Positions 29,301 through 38,532 of a DNA stretch of 64,000 nt are shown piece by piece (the first letter of the stretch is position 1; each line of letters opens with the position of its first letter). The notes under the pieces are model-generated. The model ran no database searches. It was not told where the DNA came from and saw only the letters and a program-made list of their open reading frames with translations. A program made the translations under genes and the position numbers. The DNA comes from Methylophilus medardensis (GTDB lineage: Bacteria; Pseudomonadota; Gammaproteobacteria; Burkholderiales; Methylophilaceae), in the NCBI RefSeq assembly GCF_006363915.1, contig NZ_CP040946.1; one strand, given 5' to 3'.

Positions 29301-30566
29301 CTAGAAGAATAAGATAGCGCCCAAAGAAACAGTTTTGGACTTACCATCTAAGTCAGCAGCATTTCTGTTGTTAACTTCTGATTTAGCTGTAGAGTACTCT
29401 GCAACCAAGTTCAAATGCTTCGTAATTGGGTGGTATGCACCAACTGTCCACATTGAGTTTTGGTACTCGCTGAATGTCTCACCGCTGTTACCATCAAGGG
29501 TTGATTCACCGTATGAAACGCCCAATTTTGTAGATACACCTGGAATAGTGTATGTACCTTGAACGTACCAGTCATCGGAGTCACGACGCTTACCGTTTGC
29601 ATCGAAACCGTCACGCAACATAACTGTGGTACCAGTACCACGGCCTTTGTTATAGTAACCAGTCAAGCCAAAGTCTGCAACTTTGATAGATGCACCGATA
29701 TCCATAGCAGTTGCACGATCAGAACCCAAATCGTTTGCTACGTTAACAGTTTTAAGTTGATCAACTTTTTGTGAAAAGAATGATGTCCAAACTTTACCAG
29801 CAACATCACCAGTCCACTCGTAAGATGCTTTACCTTCGAATGCAGGCTGTGAACCACCACGACCAACACTTGTAGCACTACCAAATGCACCGGAAGCAGT
29901 TGTTGTTTGACCTGCGCCGAATGTGTTCCATGCTTGAGTTACACCAGCTGTGAATTGGAAACCATTCCAGTTTGGTGATGTGTAAGCAACTTGTGATTTC
30001 CAGTCAGCGTACATGAAACCTGTACCGATACGACCTAAAGTAGTTGTGTTGCCGGCCAGAGCACCTGCACCTGAACCAACGCCCAACAATGTCATGTCGT
30101 TCAAGATAGCGTCTGAAGCGTAAATGCCCAGATCTTTACCCAGCTTGATAGAACCCCATGAAGCATCACCGAATGTCAAGAATGCTTGACGATTTTCTTG
30201 GTTACCACCGAAGCTGTTACCGTTTGGGTTAGCATTCTGGATACCGGAGTTTGTAGTTGATGAACCTGGGTTAATGCTGATTGTGAAACCAACATCCAGA
30301 TCGTTCTGACGTGTTTTACCAGAAACGCTCAGGTAGTTTGGCAACAAACCAGTAGTAATGTTGTTCTGTGTGTTGTCACCGTTTTCAGTTTGACCACCAA
30401 TACCAGTAACGTTATCGCCGCTAGTGCTAGTAGTTGTGTAGTATGCGTTAACAACGCCACCGATGTCCAAAGTCCAGTCACCAGCTGGGATAGTAATGCC
30501 AGCTTGTGCGCCAGTAGCGGCAGCGAACAGCGCTGCTGCAACTGCAACGTTCAATTTTGTATTCAT
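29301..30566 (-). CDS. Gram-negative outer-membrane porin (complete copy)
   Basis: 421 residues. Signal peptide MNTKLNVAVAAALFAAATGAQA, mature start GITIPAGDW, beta-strand periodicity throughout, and a terminal aromatic AILFF needed for outer-membrane insertion by BAM. The ATG at 30566 follows GGAG by seven bases; the longer frame to 30683 is only leader. Strand segments match the truncated copy at 25593-26768, whereas loop segments (for example after ISINPG, after VTQAW, after LKTVNV) differ in sequence and length. It is likely a general diffusion or small-anion porin; specificity is unknown. The 5' UTR carries a 7-bp hairpin (about 30620-30641) and the upstream region a 20-bp palindrome. 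Confidence 0.9.
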   Translation of the reverse strand: MNTKLNVAVAAALFAAATGAQAGITIPAGDWTLDIGGVVNAYYTTTSTSGDNVTGIGGQTENGDNTQNNITTGLLPNYLSVSGKTRQNDLDVGFTISINPGSSTTNSGIQNANPNGNSFGGNQENRQAFLTFGDASWGSIKLGKDLGIYASDAILNDMTLLGVGSGAGALAGNTTTLGRIGTGFMYADWKSQVAYTSPNWNGFQFTAGVTQAWNTFGAGQTTTASGAFGSATSVGRGGSQPAFEGKASYEWTGDVAGKVWTSFFSQKVDQLKTVNVANDLGSDRATAMDIGASIKVADFGLTGYYNKGRGTGTTVMLRDGFDANGKRRDSDDWYVQGTYTIPGVSTKLGVSYGESTLDGNSGETFSEYQNSMWTVGAYHPITKHLNLVAEYSTAKSEVNNRNAADLDGKSKTVSLGAILFF

Positions 30567-30757
30567 ACGAATCTCCAAAAATGTTGTTTTCACAACTTGT
30601 GTAAGGATATTGCTTTTTAAGATGAGCGCAAAAACGCTCATACTCGAGAACTCCTGCGGAACCACTGAAAGCGTTTCCAGCAAGGTCAGAGCAATTCTTG
30701 CAAATGCAGGGGTCGCGGCGCAAGTGAATACGTCATATTGCTTAGCCCAAGTTTGTT

Positions 30758-30777
30758 TTGTTGCAGATTTGCAACAA
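30758..30777. promoter_or_regulatory. palindrome upstream of the complete porin (operator candidate)
   Basis: TTGTTGCA-GATT-TGCAACAA is a perfect 8-bp inverted repeat, about 190 bp upstream of the porin ATG and 158 bp before the GGDEF-like gene on the other strand. It could bind a dimeric regulator of either. Within the 368-bp gap I also see GGGG-TTA-CCCC around 30880-30893 and no convincing -10/-35 pair. Confidence 0.45.
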
Positions 30778-30934
30778 TCTTGGCGGTAGGATAGGGAAGC
30801 TGATGATGAAAAGGAATTGTTTTATTGGGCTGTTCAAACTAAATTTACCTAAAAGTTTCTGCTAGGATAGCAATTTAGCGGGGTTACCCCCGTTATAAAC
30901 TTTTATTGTTGTTTCAATTTTGCCGGGGTTAGTC

Positions 30935-31417
30935 ATGATTTCTGATATTCAGTTGTGTAGTCGTTTTATTGATACATTAGACTGGATTTGCCAAGTACTC
31001 ATCAGACACTCTGATGACTTCAATGTCGCTTTGGTGAAAATCGCCTATGGTGATGATAATAGTTTAGGTGAAGCGTATGGCGCGCCAGAGGCCCTCCGGC
31101 AACTGTCTTCATTGACGCACGACTTACAACAGTCTTTCAGGCGGTCCGATTTGGTCGGTAGGGAGGGGACAGATTTTTGGATTTTGTTCCCGTATACCCG
31201 TGTGACGGATAATGTCTATGACAAACTGATGGATGTGATTCAAGGCGCTGAGCACGTGAGCCTGAATATTGTTGAGCGCGAAATCGCCATTTTTGAACTG
31301 CCGGTCATCTACACCAAAGCCATGGTAAAGCCTGACCGAGCGCACTCATTGCTCAAGCACCTCAAAAGTAATCAATCAAGTTTGGCCAGCCATGTGTTTA
31401 AACTGGCACACCTCTAA
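30935..31417 (+). CDS. degenerate GGDEF-fold protein
   Basis: 160 residues from ATG 30935, no membrane segment. The segment FRRSDLVGREGTDFWILFP (68-86) has the layout of the GGDEF active-site strand (R-x-SD-x-V-G-R-x-GGDEF-x-x-L-P), but the signature is GTDFW instead of GGDEF, and the rest of the domain is shortened. It is therefore unlikely to make cyclic di-GMP and may be a regulatory or dead paralogue. No inhibitory RxxD site is obvious. Divergent from the porin; convergent with mutY, ending three bases from it. GGGGTT before the ATG may be the ribosome binding site. Confidence 0.6.
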   Translation: MISDIQLCSRFIDTLDWICQVLIRHSDDFNVALVKIAYGDDNSLGEAYGAPEALRQLSSLTHDLQQSFRRSDLVGREGTDFWILFPYTRVTDNVYDKLMDVIQGAEHVSLNIVEREIAIFELPVIYTKAMVKPDRAHSLLKHLKSNQSSLASHVFKLAHL

Positions 31418-31420
31418 ACA

Positions 31421-32464
31421 TTAAAGGTGTGCGCTCTGAAGCGCTTTGATCAAAGTACGCACCGGCGTCGGCAAAGCAGCAGCAATGGCGTCTGAAAGCG
31501 TCAGCCATTGCATATGTGGCGGCAGCGAGGGGCGTCGGGCAATAAGCTGCAGGGGTTGGGGTGTAATCTCCAGTTTAAAGTGCGTAAAGCTGTGCCAAAG
31601 CACCGGCATGACCTCTAGCGCTTCCGTCTCGAGACCAAACGTTTGTTGTATATAAGGTACAGCAATCTGCGATGGGGAGAGTTCGGGCAAACTCCATAAG
31701 CCACCCCAAATACCGTGATTGGGGCGCCGCTCTAGCAAAATCTCGCCTGCATCCACAATCATCAATAGGGTGACCTGCTTTTCAGGTAAGGCTTTGCGTG
31801 GCTTGGCCGTCGGCAACAACGCCACTTTTTGCTGCTGATACGCCAAACATTGCGACTGCATCGGACACGCATGACAGCGCGGCTTGCTGCGGGTGCATAA
31901 AGTCGCACCAAAGTCCATTAAGCCTTGCACATAAGCTGGGAGCTGTTGCTTCGGCAACAACTGCTCTGCCAGTTGCCAAAGCTTTTTCTCCACCTCAGGC
32001 AGGCCCGGCCAACCCTCGATGGCATAGAGTCTTGCGAGAACACGTTTGACATTACCGTCGAGGATGGTTTGCCGCTGGTCAAAAGCGAACACACTAATGG
32101 CCGCCGCCGTGGAACGACCGATGCCTTTTAATGATTGTATGGTATCGAAATCGGTTGGGAAGACTCCGCCATGGTGATGCATGATGGCACGGGCGGCGTG
32201 ATGCAAGTTGCGGGCACGTGAGTAGTAGCCCAAACCGCTCCAATATTGCATGACATCGTCCTGCTCCACTTGCGCAAGACTAGCAATCGTAGGGAAACGC
32301 TGCATGAATCGCTGGTAGTAAGCGATCACCGCCGAGACCTGCGTTTGTTGCAGCATGATTTCGGAGACCCAGACCGCATAAGGGTCGCGCGTCTGCTGCC
32401 ATGGTAAATCATGACGGCCATGCGCCTGTTGCCAGGCGATGAGTTTTTCAGCAAATACACTCAC
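31421..32464 (-). CDS. mutY: A/G-specific adenine glycosylase MutY
   Basis: 347 residues, GTG start just two bases after the asmA stop codon. MutY removes adenine mispaired with 8-oxoguanine. The helix-hairpin-helix glycosylase core has catalytic Glu35 (SEIMLQQTQV) and Asp136 (LDGNVKRVLAR), and the 4Fe-4S loop C190-x6-C197-x2-C200-x5-C206. A C-terminal NUDIX-like domain (from about 225, with LLERRPNHGIWGGLWSLPE) reads the 8-oxoguanine. Confidence 0.96.
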   Translation of the reverse strand: MSVFAEKLIAWQQAHGRHDLPWQQTRDPYAVWVSEIMLQQTQVSAVIAYYQRFMQRFPTIASLAQVEQDDVMQYWSGLGYYSRARNLHHAARAIMHHHGGVFPTDFDTIQSLKGIGRSTAAAISVFAFDQRQTILDGNVKRVLARLYAIEGWPGLPEVEKKLWQLAEQLLPKQQLPAYVQGLMDFGATLCTRSKPRCHACPMQSQCLAYQQQKVALLPTAKPRKALPEKQVTLLMIVDAGEILLERRPNHGIWGGLWSLPELSPSQIAVPYIQQTFGLETEALEVMPVLWHSFTHFKLEITPQPLQLIARRPSLPPHMQWLTLSDAIAAALPTPVRTLIKALQSAHL

Positions 32465-32466
32465 AG

Positions 32467-35193
32467 CTAAAAGTTGAGGAGCTTTTTAAGCGCCTTTTCT
32501 TTGAGTTGTTCAGCAGGCTTGGGATCTTGTTTGTTGCTGCCTTCTGAGGAAGGCGCATCACTCGGGCTGGCACTGCCGGCCGAATTTCCATTCAGTAGCC
32601 CTTTTAGCGCATCTGCTTTATTGCCCCCGCCGATCAGTGATTTGACTGCACCCGCTTTATCACCGCCTAATTTATCGGTGAGCGCATCTAGGGCAACCGA
32701 TTTTGCAAGTGCTTGCCCCATGGCCGCCATGTCTACCGCAAACTTGGGGGCGGCAAAGGTACCGGTGATCTTGACTGGCACGCCAAGGCTGCCGAGCTGT
32801 TCTGTGTCTTTACCGCCTTGACCTTTGAGGGAATTGACCAGAGTGGGTTTTGCTAGGTAGTTAATCTGCGCTTTACCAATATCGATATCTCCCTTGCTTT
32901 CGCCCTTAGGCAAGCGAAATATAGGCGCTTTCATGGCAAGGTCATCGTTGTGTGCAACCCCGTTTTGAATACGAAAAGTAGCGGTTAACTCACTAAAATC
33001 GGTTTTTTTGCTTTGATCTGCGGCAGCGTTGGTCTGCCCTTTAAGCAGATTGATTTTGCTTTTGGCATCTCGGATGGTGCCTGCGAGGTCAAAGCCTTTA
33101 ACGGCGCCATCGGCCATTTTCAAATCAACCGAGCCGCCTAGTGACTTTTTTAGCGCTGACACCGTATTTCCTTGTGCGGTCACATTCACATTGAGCTGAC
33201 CGTTGCCTGAGAGCATGTCGTTGTTAATGGTATCGACCAGCAGCGGGCCGACAGCAATATTCTGCAAGCTTTGTTGAATGGCGACCGCAGGGGTCGCGCG
33301 CGCATCGAGCTTGACTGTGCCACGCACAGTGCCTTGATAAACATCGACATTCAATGGGTCTAGGCTGGCCAAGCCATCTTGCGCTTTGAGACCGACATTT
33401 AGGTTTTTGGCTTCTGTTTTGCCATATTTTAACCAACCAATTCGGATGTTGCCTTGTGCGTTCAGCGCTTTCAACGCAGACATATCAATTGCTTGCTCAG
33501 CATTGTCCGGTGTTTTTTCAGCCGGTTTGTTGTCGCTGGCACTCGCGGTCGATGGCGGCAGGTAACGATTCAAGTCGAGCTTATCGATATTCAAATCGAA
33601 GCGATATAAGGGTTTGCTAAACTGGCTGATGCCCACACTGCCTTGAATACGGCTGTCGTCGAGTTTAACATCCAGCCCTTGCAACGCCAGCGTTTGTCCA
33701 TCCGCCTTGATACCCACATTTAGGCCCGTGAGCGTATATGGGCTGTAGAGGATTTTGCCGATATGAATGCTGCCGTCCAGAAACAAGGTTTTTAAAGCGC
33801 TCAGGTCGGCAGGCTTATCTGATTTGGCAGCCGTTTTAGCACTGTTCGTTTTCACGTCTTTTTTAGCATGACTATTGCCCAGCAATGCATTCAAATTGAG
33901 GGTATCCGCATGCAGCTTGAAGCCTATATGCGGCGTACTGAAACTGGCTACACTGACATCTCCGTTAAGTGCGGTCTCAGCTAAACGCAAATCAAATGTG
34001 GTTTTGAATTGTTCTTGCTTGAGGTTGGCATTGGCTGCTAGCTTGAACTGGCCCTGCATGGCCCCTTTCGGTAATGCAGGGTCTTTAATATCAAACTTGC
34101 CGGCCAATGCAGGCACCTCAAAAATGCGGTCAGCAAGATTGGCTTTGACTGGGGAGGCGAAATGCCCCTCCACCTTGCGTGCACCTGCATGAATGTTCAC
34201 ATCAGCGGTCAGCCCCTTGCTTTCAACCCTTTGCTGATTGCCTTTGAGCTCGGACAGCACCACAGCCACGCTGAGGTCGCCGTTTGCATCTTTCTGTTTG
34301 AGCAATAGAGCGACTTTTTCGCTGCTGATCGCTTGCGGGCTGACCGCCACCGCGGGGGCCTCTAAGCTGACCTCACGCTGCACGCCTTTAAAAGTGCCTT
34401 GCATGGCGAGTTTAAGCGCAGACACATCGAGTGCGGTTTTCGTCGCATCGGCATCGATTGAGCCTTGTGCGGTCAGGGTGACATCTTGGCCATCGAGTAT
34501 TGCGCCTTTGAGTTGCGCATCGAGACCTTTCACCACGAAATGTTTTGCTTCAGGGTCCGCCATGATATTGGCCTTGATGAAGGCCTGCGCATCCACGGCG
34601 GGCTGATTAGCGACCAGATGAAAATCGGTCGCAATATCGAATGGTTTTTTAAGTGCAATCTGGCCAGTGGTTAAATTTAGCTGGTCAACCGCATACTGCG
34701 CGCCGGTGCCTTCATTGCTAAAGCGTGCTTGCGTGTGACTGATTTGAATGCCTTGCACATCAAAATTAATCTGCTCAGAGGCTTCTTCATCTTTGCTCAG
34801 CAAATCATCAAAGTTGAAACTGCCATCAGCATGTTGAATCACATTGACCTGCGCACCATCGAGGTAAATGGTGTCAACCACGATTTGCTTTTTCAATAAG
34901 GGTAATACGGCCAGTGCCACTTTGGCGCTTTTGATAGCGGCAAACTGTTTATCTGACTGATGTTCTGACAAGGTGATTTCACCCAAATCAGCTCCGATTT
35001 TGGGCCAAAAGCTGAGTTTAATATCGCCTTTAATATCCAGCGTGCGCTGTTTTTTATCTTTCACCAGTTGAATCACGGTGGGCTTGTAATCTTTAGGGTT
35101 AAACGTGACCGCCAGGTACACCAGCAATAACAGCAAAACCGCAAACAGCGCAGCGAGGCCTAAGGCAATTTTTTTAAACAGCGCACCATTCAT
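32467..35193 (-). CDS. asmA: AsmA-family protein
   Basis: 908 residues. An N-terminal membrane anchor (about 8-30) and the AsmA opening PKDYKPTVIQLVKDKKQR near 33-50, followed by repeated beta-rich segments and the C-terminal AsmA block with VNVTAQGNTVSALKKSLGGS around 685-705. AsmA-like proteins are now seen as bridge-like lipid-transfer components between inner and outer membrane. The C-terminal 100 or so residues are Ala/Gly/Ser-rich and end in a Lys-rich helix. It is longer than E. coli AsmA (617). Upstream neighbour uppP, downstream mutY, a likely three-gene transcript. Confidence 0.88.
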   Translation of the reverse strand: MNGALFKKIALGLAALFAVLLLLLVYLAVTFNPKDYKPTVIQLVKDKKQRTLDIKGDIKLSFWPKIGADLGEITLSEHQSDKQFAAIKSAKVALAVLPLLKKQIVVDTIYLDGAQVNVIQHADGSFNFDDLLSKDEEASEQINFDVQGIQISHTQARFSNEGTGAQYAVDQLNLTTGQIALKKPFDIATDFHLVANQPAVDAQAFIKANIMADPEAKHFVVKGLDAQLKGAILDGQDVTLTAQGSIDADATKTALDVSALKLAMQGTFKGVQREVSLEAPAVAVSPQAISSEKVALLLKQKDANGDLSVAVVLSELKGNQQRVESKGLTADVNIHAGARKVEGHFASPVKANLADRIFEVPALAGKFDIKDPALPKGAMQGQFKLAANANLKQEQFKTTFDLRLAETALNGDVSVASFSTPHIGFKLHADTLNLNALLGNSHAKKDVKTNSAKTAAKSDKPADLSALKTLFLDGSIHIGKILYSPYTLTGLNVGIKADGQTLALQGLDVKLDDSRIQGSVGISQFSKPLYRFDLNIDKLDLNRYLPPSTASASDNKPAEKTPDNAEQAIDMSALKALNAQGNIRIGWLKYGKTEAKNLNVGLKAQDGLASLDPLNVDVYQGTVRGTVKLDARATPAVAIQQSLQNIAVGPLLVDTINNDMLSGNGQLNVNVTAQGNTVSALKKSLGGSVDLKMADGAVKGFDLAGTIRDAKSKINLLKGQTNAAADQSKKTDFSELTATFRIQNGVAHNDDLAMKAPIFRLPKGESKGDIDIGKAQINYLAKPTLVNSLKGQGGKDTEQLGSLGVPVKITGTFAAPKFAVDMAAMGQALAKSVALDALTDKLGGDKAGAVKSLIGGGNKADALKGLLNGNSAGSASPSDAPSSEGSNKQDPKPAEQLKEKALKKLLNF

Positions 35194-35211
35194 GATTCAA
35201 ACCTTAATCCG

Positions 35212-36015
35212 TTAATGTGCAAAAAAGACCAACACCAAAATCCCGAATACGATGCGATACCAGGCGAACACCGCAAAAGAATGTTGAGCCACAAAGCGAA
35301 TCAGCGCGCGAATCACCATCAGTGCAGTTAAAAACGACACTATGAAGCCGATTAAAAAAATCAACGCATCATCCAAGGACAACAAATCACGTGCCTGATA
35401 TAAATCGAGGCCTGTGGCCGCAAACATAATCGGCAATGCCAAAAAGAATGAAAACTCGGTCGCGGTTTGGCGGCTAAGACCAAAACACATCCCCCCCATG
35501 ATGGTCGCACCCGAACGTGACATGCCCGGAAACAGCGCCAGTGATTGCGCGAAACCGATTTGCAATGCCTGTTTAGCCGTAATGCGGTCGACTTCAGTGG
35601 TTTTGCCCTCGGGCACAAACTTTTCGATTAACAAAATCAATACCCCGCCCACCACCAGCGCAATGCCGACCGTAAACGAAGAAAACAAATACTGTTTGAT
35701 TTGATGATGTAGGGCGAGGCCGATGACCGCCGCTGGTAAAAATGCAATGATGAGATTGCGCACAAAATGCTGGGCATTGGTATCGGTTTGAATACGTTGC
35801 ACGGTTTGCCACAGGCGTTGACGGTATTCAACACATACCGCGAGCACCGCGCCTAGCTGAATAATAATTTCAAACACATCTCGTTTGTCTTTAGAGAGAA
35901 AATCGAGCCACTCTCCGGTAATGATCAGATGTCCAGTACTACTGACAGGAATAAACTCGGTCGCGCCTTCGACCAGGCCCATGATCACGGCCTTCAGCAT
36001 CAAATAAATATCCAT
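35212..36015 (-). CDS. uppP: undecaprenyl-diphosphatase UppP (BacA)
   Basis: 267 residues with about eight membrane helices. It dephosphorylates undecaprenyl pyrophosphate to recycle the lipid carrier of peptidoglycan synthesis; high dosage gives bacitracin resistance. Motif 1 is VEGATEFIPVSSTGH (15-29) and motif 2 is FPGMSRSGATI near 166-176, both with the catalytic residues. Eighteen bases precede asmA. Confidence 0.95.
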   Translation of the reverse strand: MDIYLMLKAVIMGLVEGATEFIPVSSTGHLIITGEWLDFLSKDKRDVFEIIIQLGAVLAVCVEYRQRLWQTVQRIQTDTNAQHFVRNLIIAFLPAAVIGLALHHQIKQYLFSSFTVGIALVVGGVLILLIEKFVPEGKTTEVDRITAKQALQIGFAQSLALFPGMSRSGATIMGGMCFGLSRQTATEFSFFLALPIMFAATGLDLYQARDLLSLDDALIFLIGFIVSFLTALMVIRALIRFVAQHSFAVFAWYRIVFGILVLVFFAH

Positions 36016-36167
36016 GGGGGTATTCTAGCAGACACTGCAAAGGACTTGCGGCCGTGTTAAGCAAAATTAGCGAATCCTGTAAATTCGCCTTGGCGGTGCA
36101 AAACAAAATGCAGCTTGCCCTTGTTTAGGCAATCAGAAGTTTCATGGCCGGGCACGCGCTGATCCTT

Positions 36168-36204
36168 TTAAAAAATAAAAAGCGCCTTGATTGCTCAAGG
36201 CGCT
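36168..36204 (-). terminator. terminator of katG
   Basis: Minus strand AGCGCCTTGA-GCAA-TCAAGGCGCT (36204-36181), a perfect 10-bp stem, followed by TTTTTATTTTTT. It starts 20 bases after the katG stop. Between uppP and this hairpin (36016-36167) I see only a short 6-bp inverted repeat near 36070-36090. Confidence 0.9.
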
Positions 36205-36223
36205 TTGCTAGGTGTCAACGAGA

Positions 36224-38407
36224 TTATTTCAGATCAAAACGGTCCGCATTCATGACTTTTACCCATGCTGCGACAAAGTCATGCACAAACTTTTGCTTCG
36301 CATCGTCTTGTGCATACAGCTCAGCGTAGGCGCGCAGAATCGAGTTTGAGCCAAACACCAAGTCAACGCGGGTAGCCGTCCATTTCACCAGCCCTGTGTT
36401 GCGCTCACGTACCTCATACAGGTTTTTACCTGTTGGCACCCACTGATAACGCATATCGGTCAGGTTGACAAAAAAGTCGTTGCTCAGCACGCCTGGCTGG
36501 TGGGTAAATACGCCATGTTTACTGCCAGCGTAGTTAGTATCCAGCACACGCATCCCACCAATCAACACCGTCATTTCTGGTGCAGTCAGGCCCATCAGTT
36601 GCGTGCGATCAAGCAACATTTCTTCGGCGGTTGGCACGTAGTCAGCCTTCAGCCAATTGCGGAAACCATCATGCACAGGCTCCAAAAACTCAAATGAAGC
36701 TGCATCAGTCTGCTCGGCTGTGGCATCGCCACGACCTGCAACAAATGGCACCGTTACTTCAACGCCTGCGGCTTTCGCTGCCTGCTCTACGGCAGCCGAA
36801 CCGCCAAGTACGATCAAATCCGCCATGCTGACTGGTTTGCCAAAGGCTTTTTGCACGGCCTCTAACGCAGCCAATACTTTCTGCAATCTGGCAGGTTCAT
36901 TCCCTTCCCAATCTTTTTGCGGCGCCAGACGAATACGCGCGCCATTGGCGCCGCCACGATAATCAGACGCCCGGAAGGTACGCGCACTGTCCCATGCCGT
37001 TGCGATCAGTTCCGCTTGGGTCAATCCACTCGCCAAAATCTGCACTTTTAAGGTCGCGATGTCGGCTTCACTCAACGCAAACCCTGCCGGCACTGGGTCT
37101 TGCCAGATCAGATTTTCTTGTGGCACATCCGGACCGATATAGCGCGTTTTTGGCCCAAGGTCGCGGTGTGTCAACTTAAACCACGCCCGCGCAAACACCT
37201 CAGAAAAGTACGCTTGATCGTCACAGAAACGTTCGGAGATCTGACGATAAATCGGGTCTTTGATCATCGCCATATCCGCATCCGTCATGATTGGATTATA
37301 ACGAATGCTCGGATCTTCGACATCGACTGGCTTGTCTTCCTCTTTGATGTCGACCGGTTCCCATTGCCAAGCGCCTGCCGGGCTCTTACGTAATGCCCAT
37401 TCGTGATTAAACAGCATGGCAAAATAACCGTTATCCCACTGCGTTGGATGCGTGGTCCAAGCGCCTTCAATGCCGCTGGTGACGGTATCCCGCCCAACGC
37501 CTCGGGTGGTGTGATTGTTCCAGCCCATGCCTTGCTCGTGCACATCGGCGGCTTCAGGGTCTGCGCCTAAATTGCTCGCCTGGCCGTTGCCGTGGGCTTT
37601 ACCCACGGTATGCCCACCTGCGGTCAAGGCCACCGTTTCCTCGTCATTCATCGCCATCCGCGCAAAGGTTTCACGGATATCGTGCGCAGTTTTCAGGGGA
37701 TCAGGATTGCCGTCCACCCCTTCAGGATTCACGTAAATTAGCCCCATCATGACTGCTGCCAGCGGGTTTTCAAGCTGACGCTCACCTGTATAACGGCTAC
37801 CTACACTGCCAGTTTTGGCCAGCCACTCTGTTTCGTTGCCCCAGTAGATATCTTTTTCAGGATGCCAAATATCTTCACGGCCAAAGGCAAAACCAAACGT
37901 TTTCAAGCCCATGGATTCATATGCAATGGTACCGGCCAGCGCAATTAAATCCGCCCATGACAGTTGATTGCCATATTTCTTTTTCACTGGCCACAGCAGG
38001 CGACGCGCTTTATCAAGGTTAACGTTGTCAGGCCAACTATTTAACGGCGCAAATCGCTGGTTGCCCGTGCCCGCACCGCCACGGCCATCCGCCACACGAT
38101 AGGTGCCTGCGGCATGCCAGGTTAAACGGATCATCAAGCCACCATAATGCCCCCAATCCGCCGGCCACCATTCTTGGCTATCCGTCATTAGAGCATGCAG
38201 ATCTTTTTTCACCGCAGCCACATCAAGGGTTGAAACCGCCGCACGGTAGTCGAAGTCCTGCCCCAGTGGATTAGTCTTGCGATCGTGCTGGTGCAAAATA
38301 TCCAGATTGAGCGCATTTGGCCACCAACTGGTATTGGATGCCGCGTTTGTGGTTAACGCACCATGGCCGAAGGGACATTTGCCGCCGCTTTGTTGTGTAC
38401 TATCCAT
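36224..38407 (-). CDS. katG: catalase-peroxidase KatG
   Basis: 727 residues, the normal length of this haem enzyme, which destroys hydrogen peroxide. The N-terminal haem domain has distal Arg94-Trp97-His98 (IRLTWHAAGTYR), Tyr of the Met-Tyr-Trp adduct in LIYVNPEG near 220, the adduct Met in ARMAMND near 246, and proximal His in AGGHTVGKAHG near 260. The C-terminal domain is the usual inactive duplicate. AAGGAG precedes the ATG. OxyR is encoded divergently, suggesting peroxide-induced expression; I could not define a convincing OxyR box. Confidence 0.97.
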   Translation of the reverse strand: MDSTQQSGGKCPFGHGALTTNAASNTSWWPNALNLDILHQHDRKTNPLGQDFDYRAAVSTLDVAAVKKDLHALMTDSQEWWPADWGHYGGLMIRLTWHAAGTYRVADGRGGAGTGNQRFAPLNSWPDNVNLDKARRLLWPVKKKYGNQLSWADLIALAGTIAYESMGLKTFGFAFGREDIWHPEKDIYWGNETEWLAKTGSVGSRYTGERQLENPLAAVMMGLIYVNPEGVDGNPDPLKTAHDIRETFARMAMNDEETVALTAGGHTVGKAHGNGQASNLGADPEAADVHEQGMGWNNHTTRGVGRDTVTSGIEGAWTTHPTQWDNGYFAMLFNHEWALRKSPAGAWQWEPVDIKEEDKPVDVEDPSIRYNPIMTDADMAMIKDPIYRQISERFCDDQAYFSEVFARAWFKLTHRDLGPKTRYIGPDVPQENLIWQDPVPAGFALSEADIATLKVQILASGLTQAELIATAWDSARTFRASDYRGGANGARIRLAPQKDWEGNEPARLQKVLAALEAVQKAFGKPVSMADLIVLGGSAAVEQAAKAAGVEVTVPFVAGRGDATAEQTDAASFEFLEPVHDGFRNWLKADYVPTAEEMLLDRTQLMGLTAPEMTVLIGGMRVLDTNYAGSKHGVFTHQPGVLSNDFFVNLTDMRYQWVPTGKNLYEVRERNTGLVKWTATRVDLVFGSNSILRAYAELYAQDDAKQKFVHDFVAAWVKVMNADRFDLK

Positions 38408-38440
38408 TATTTAAACTCCTTATTTAGTGTCATCATTCAG

Positions 38441-38459
38441 CCACCTTGCATCACAAGGT
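38441..38459 (-). promoter_or_regulatory. inverted repeat in the katG leader/promoter region
   Basis: CACCTTG-CATCA-CAAGGTG, a perfect 7-bp inverted repeat 34 bases before the katG ATG. It may be an operator or an mRNA hairpin near the ribosome binding site. A TATTAT-like -10 lies just upstream (about 38470-38475). Confidence 0.4.
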
Positions 38460-38532
38460 GATCAATATAATATTTATCAATTGTTACGATAGTAGTTTAA
38501 TGTCAATGCAACTACAATATGATTGCTTATAG

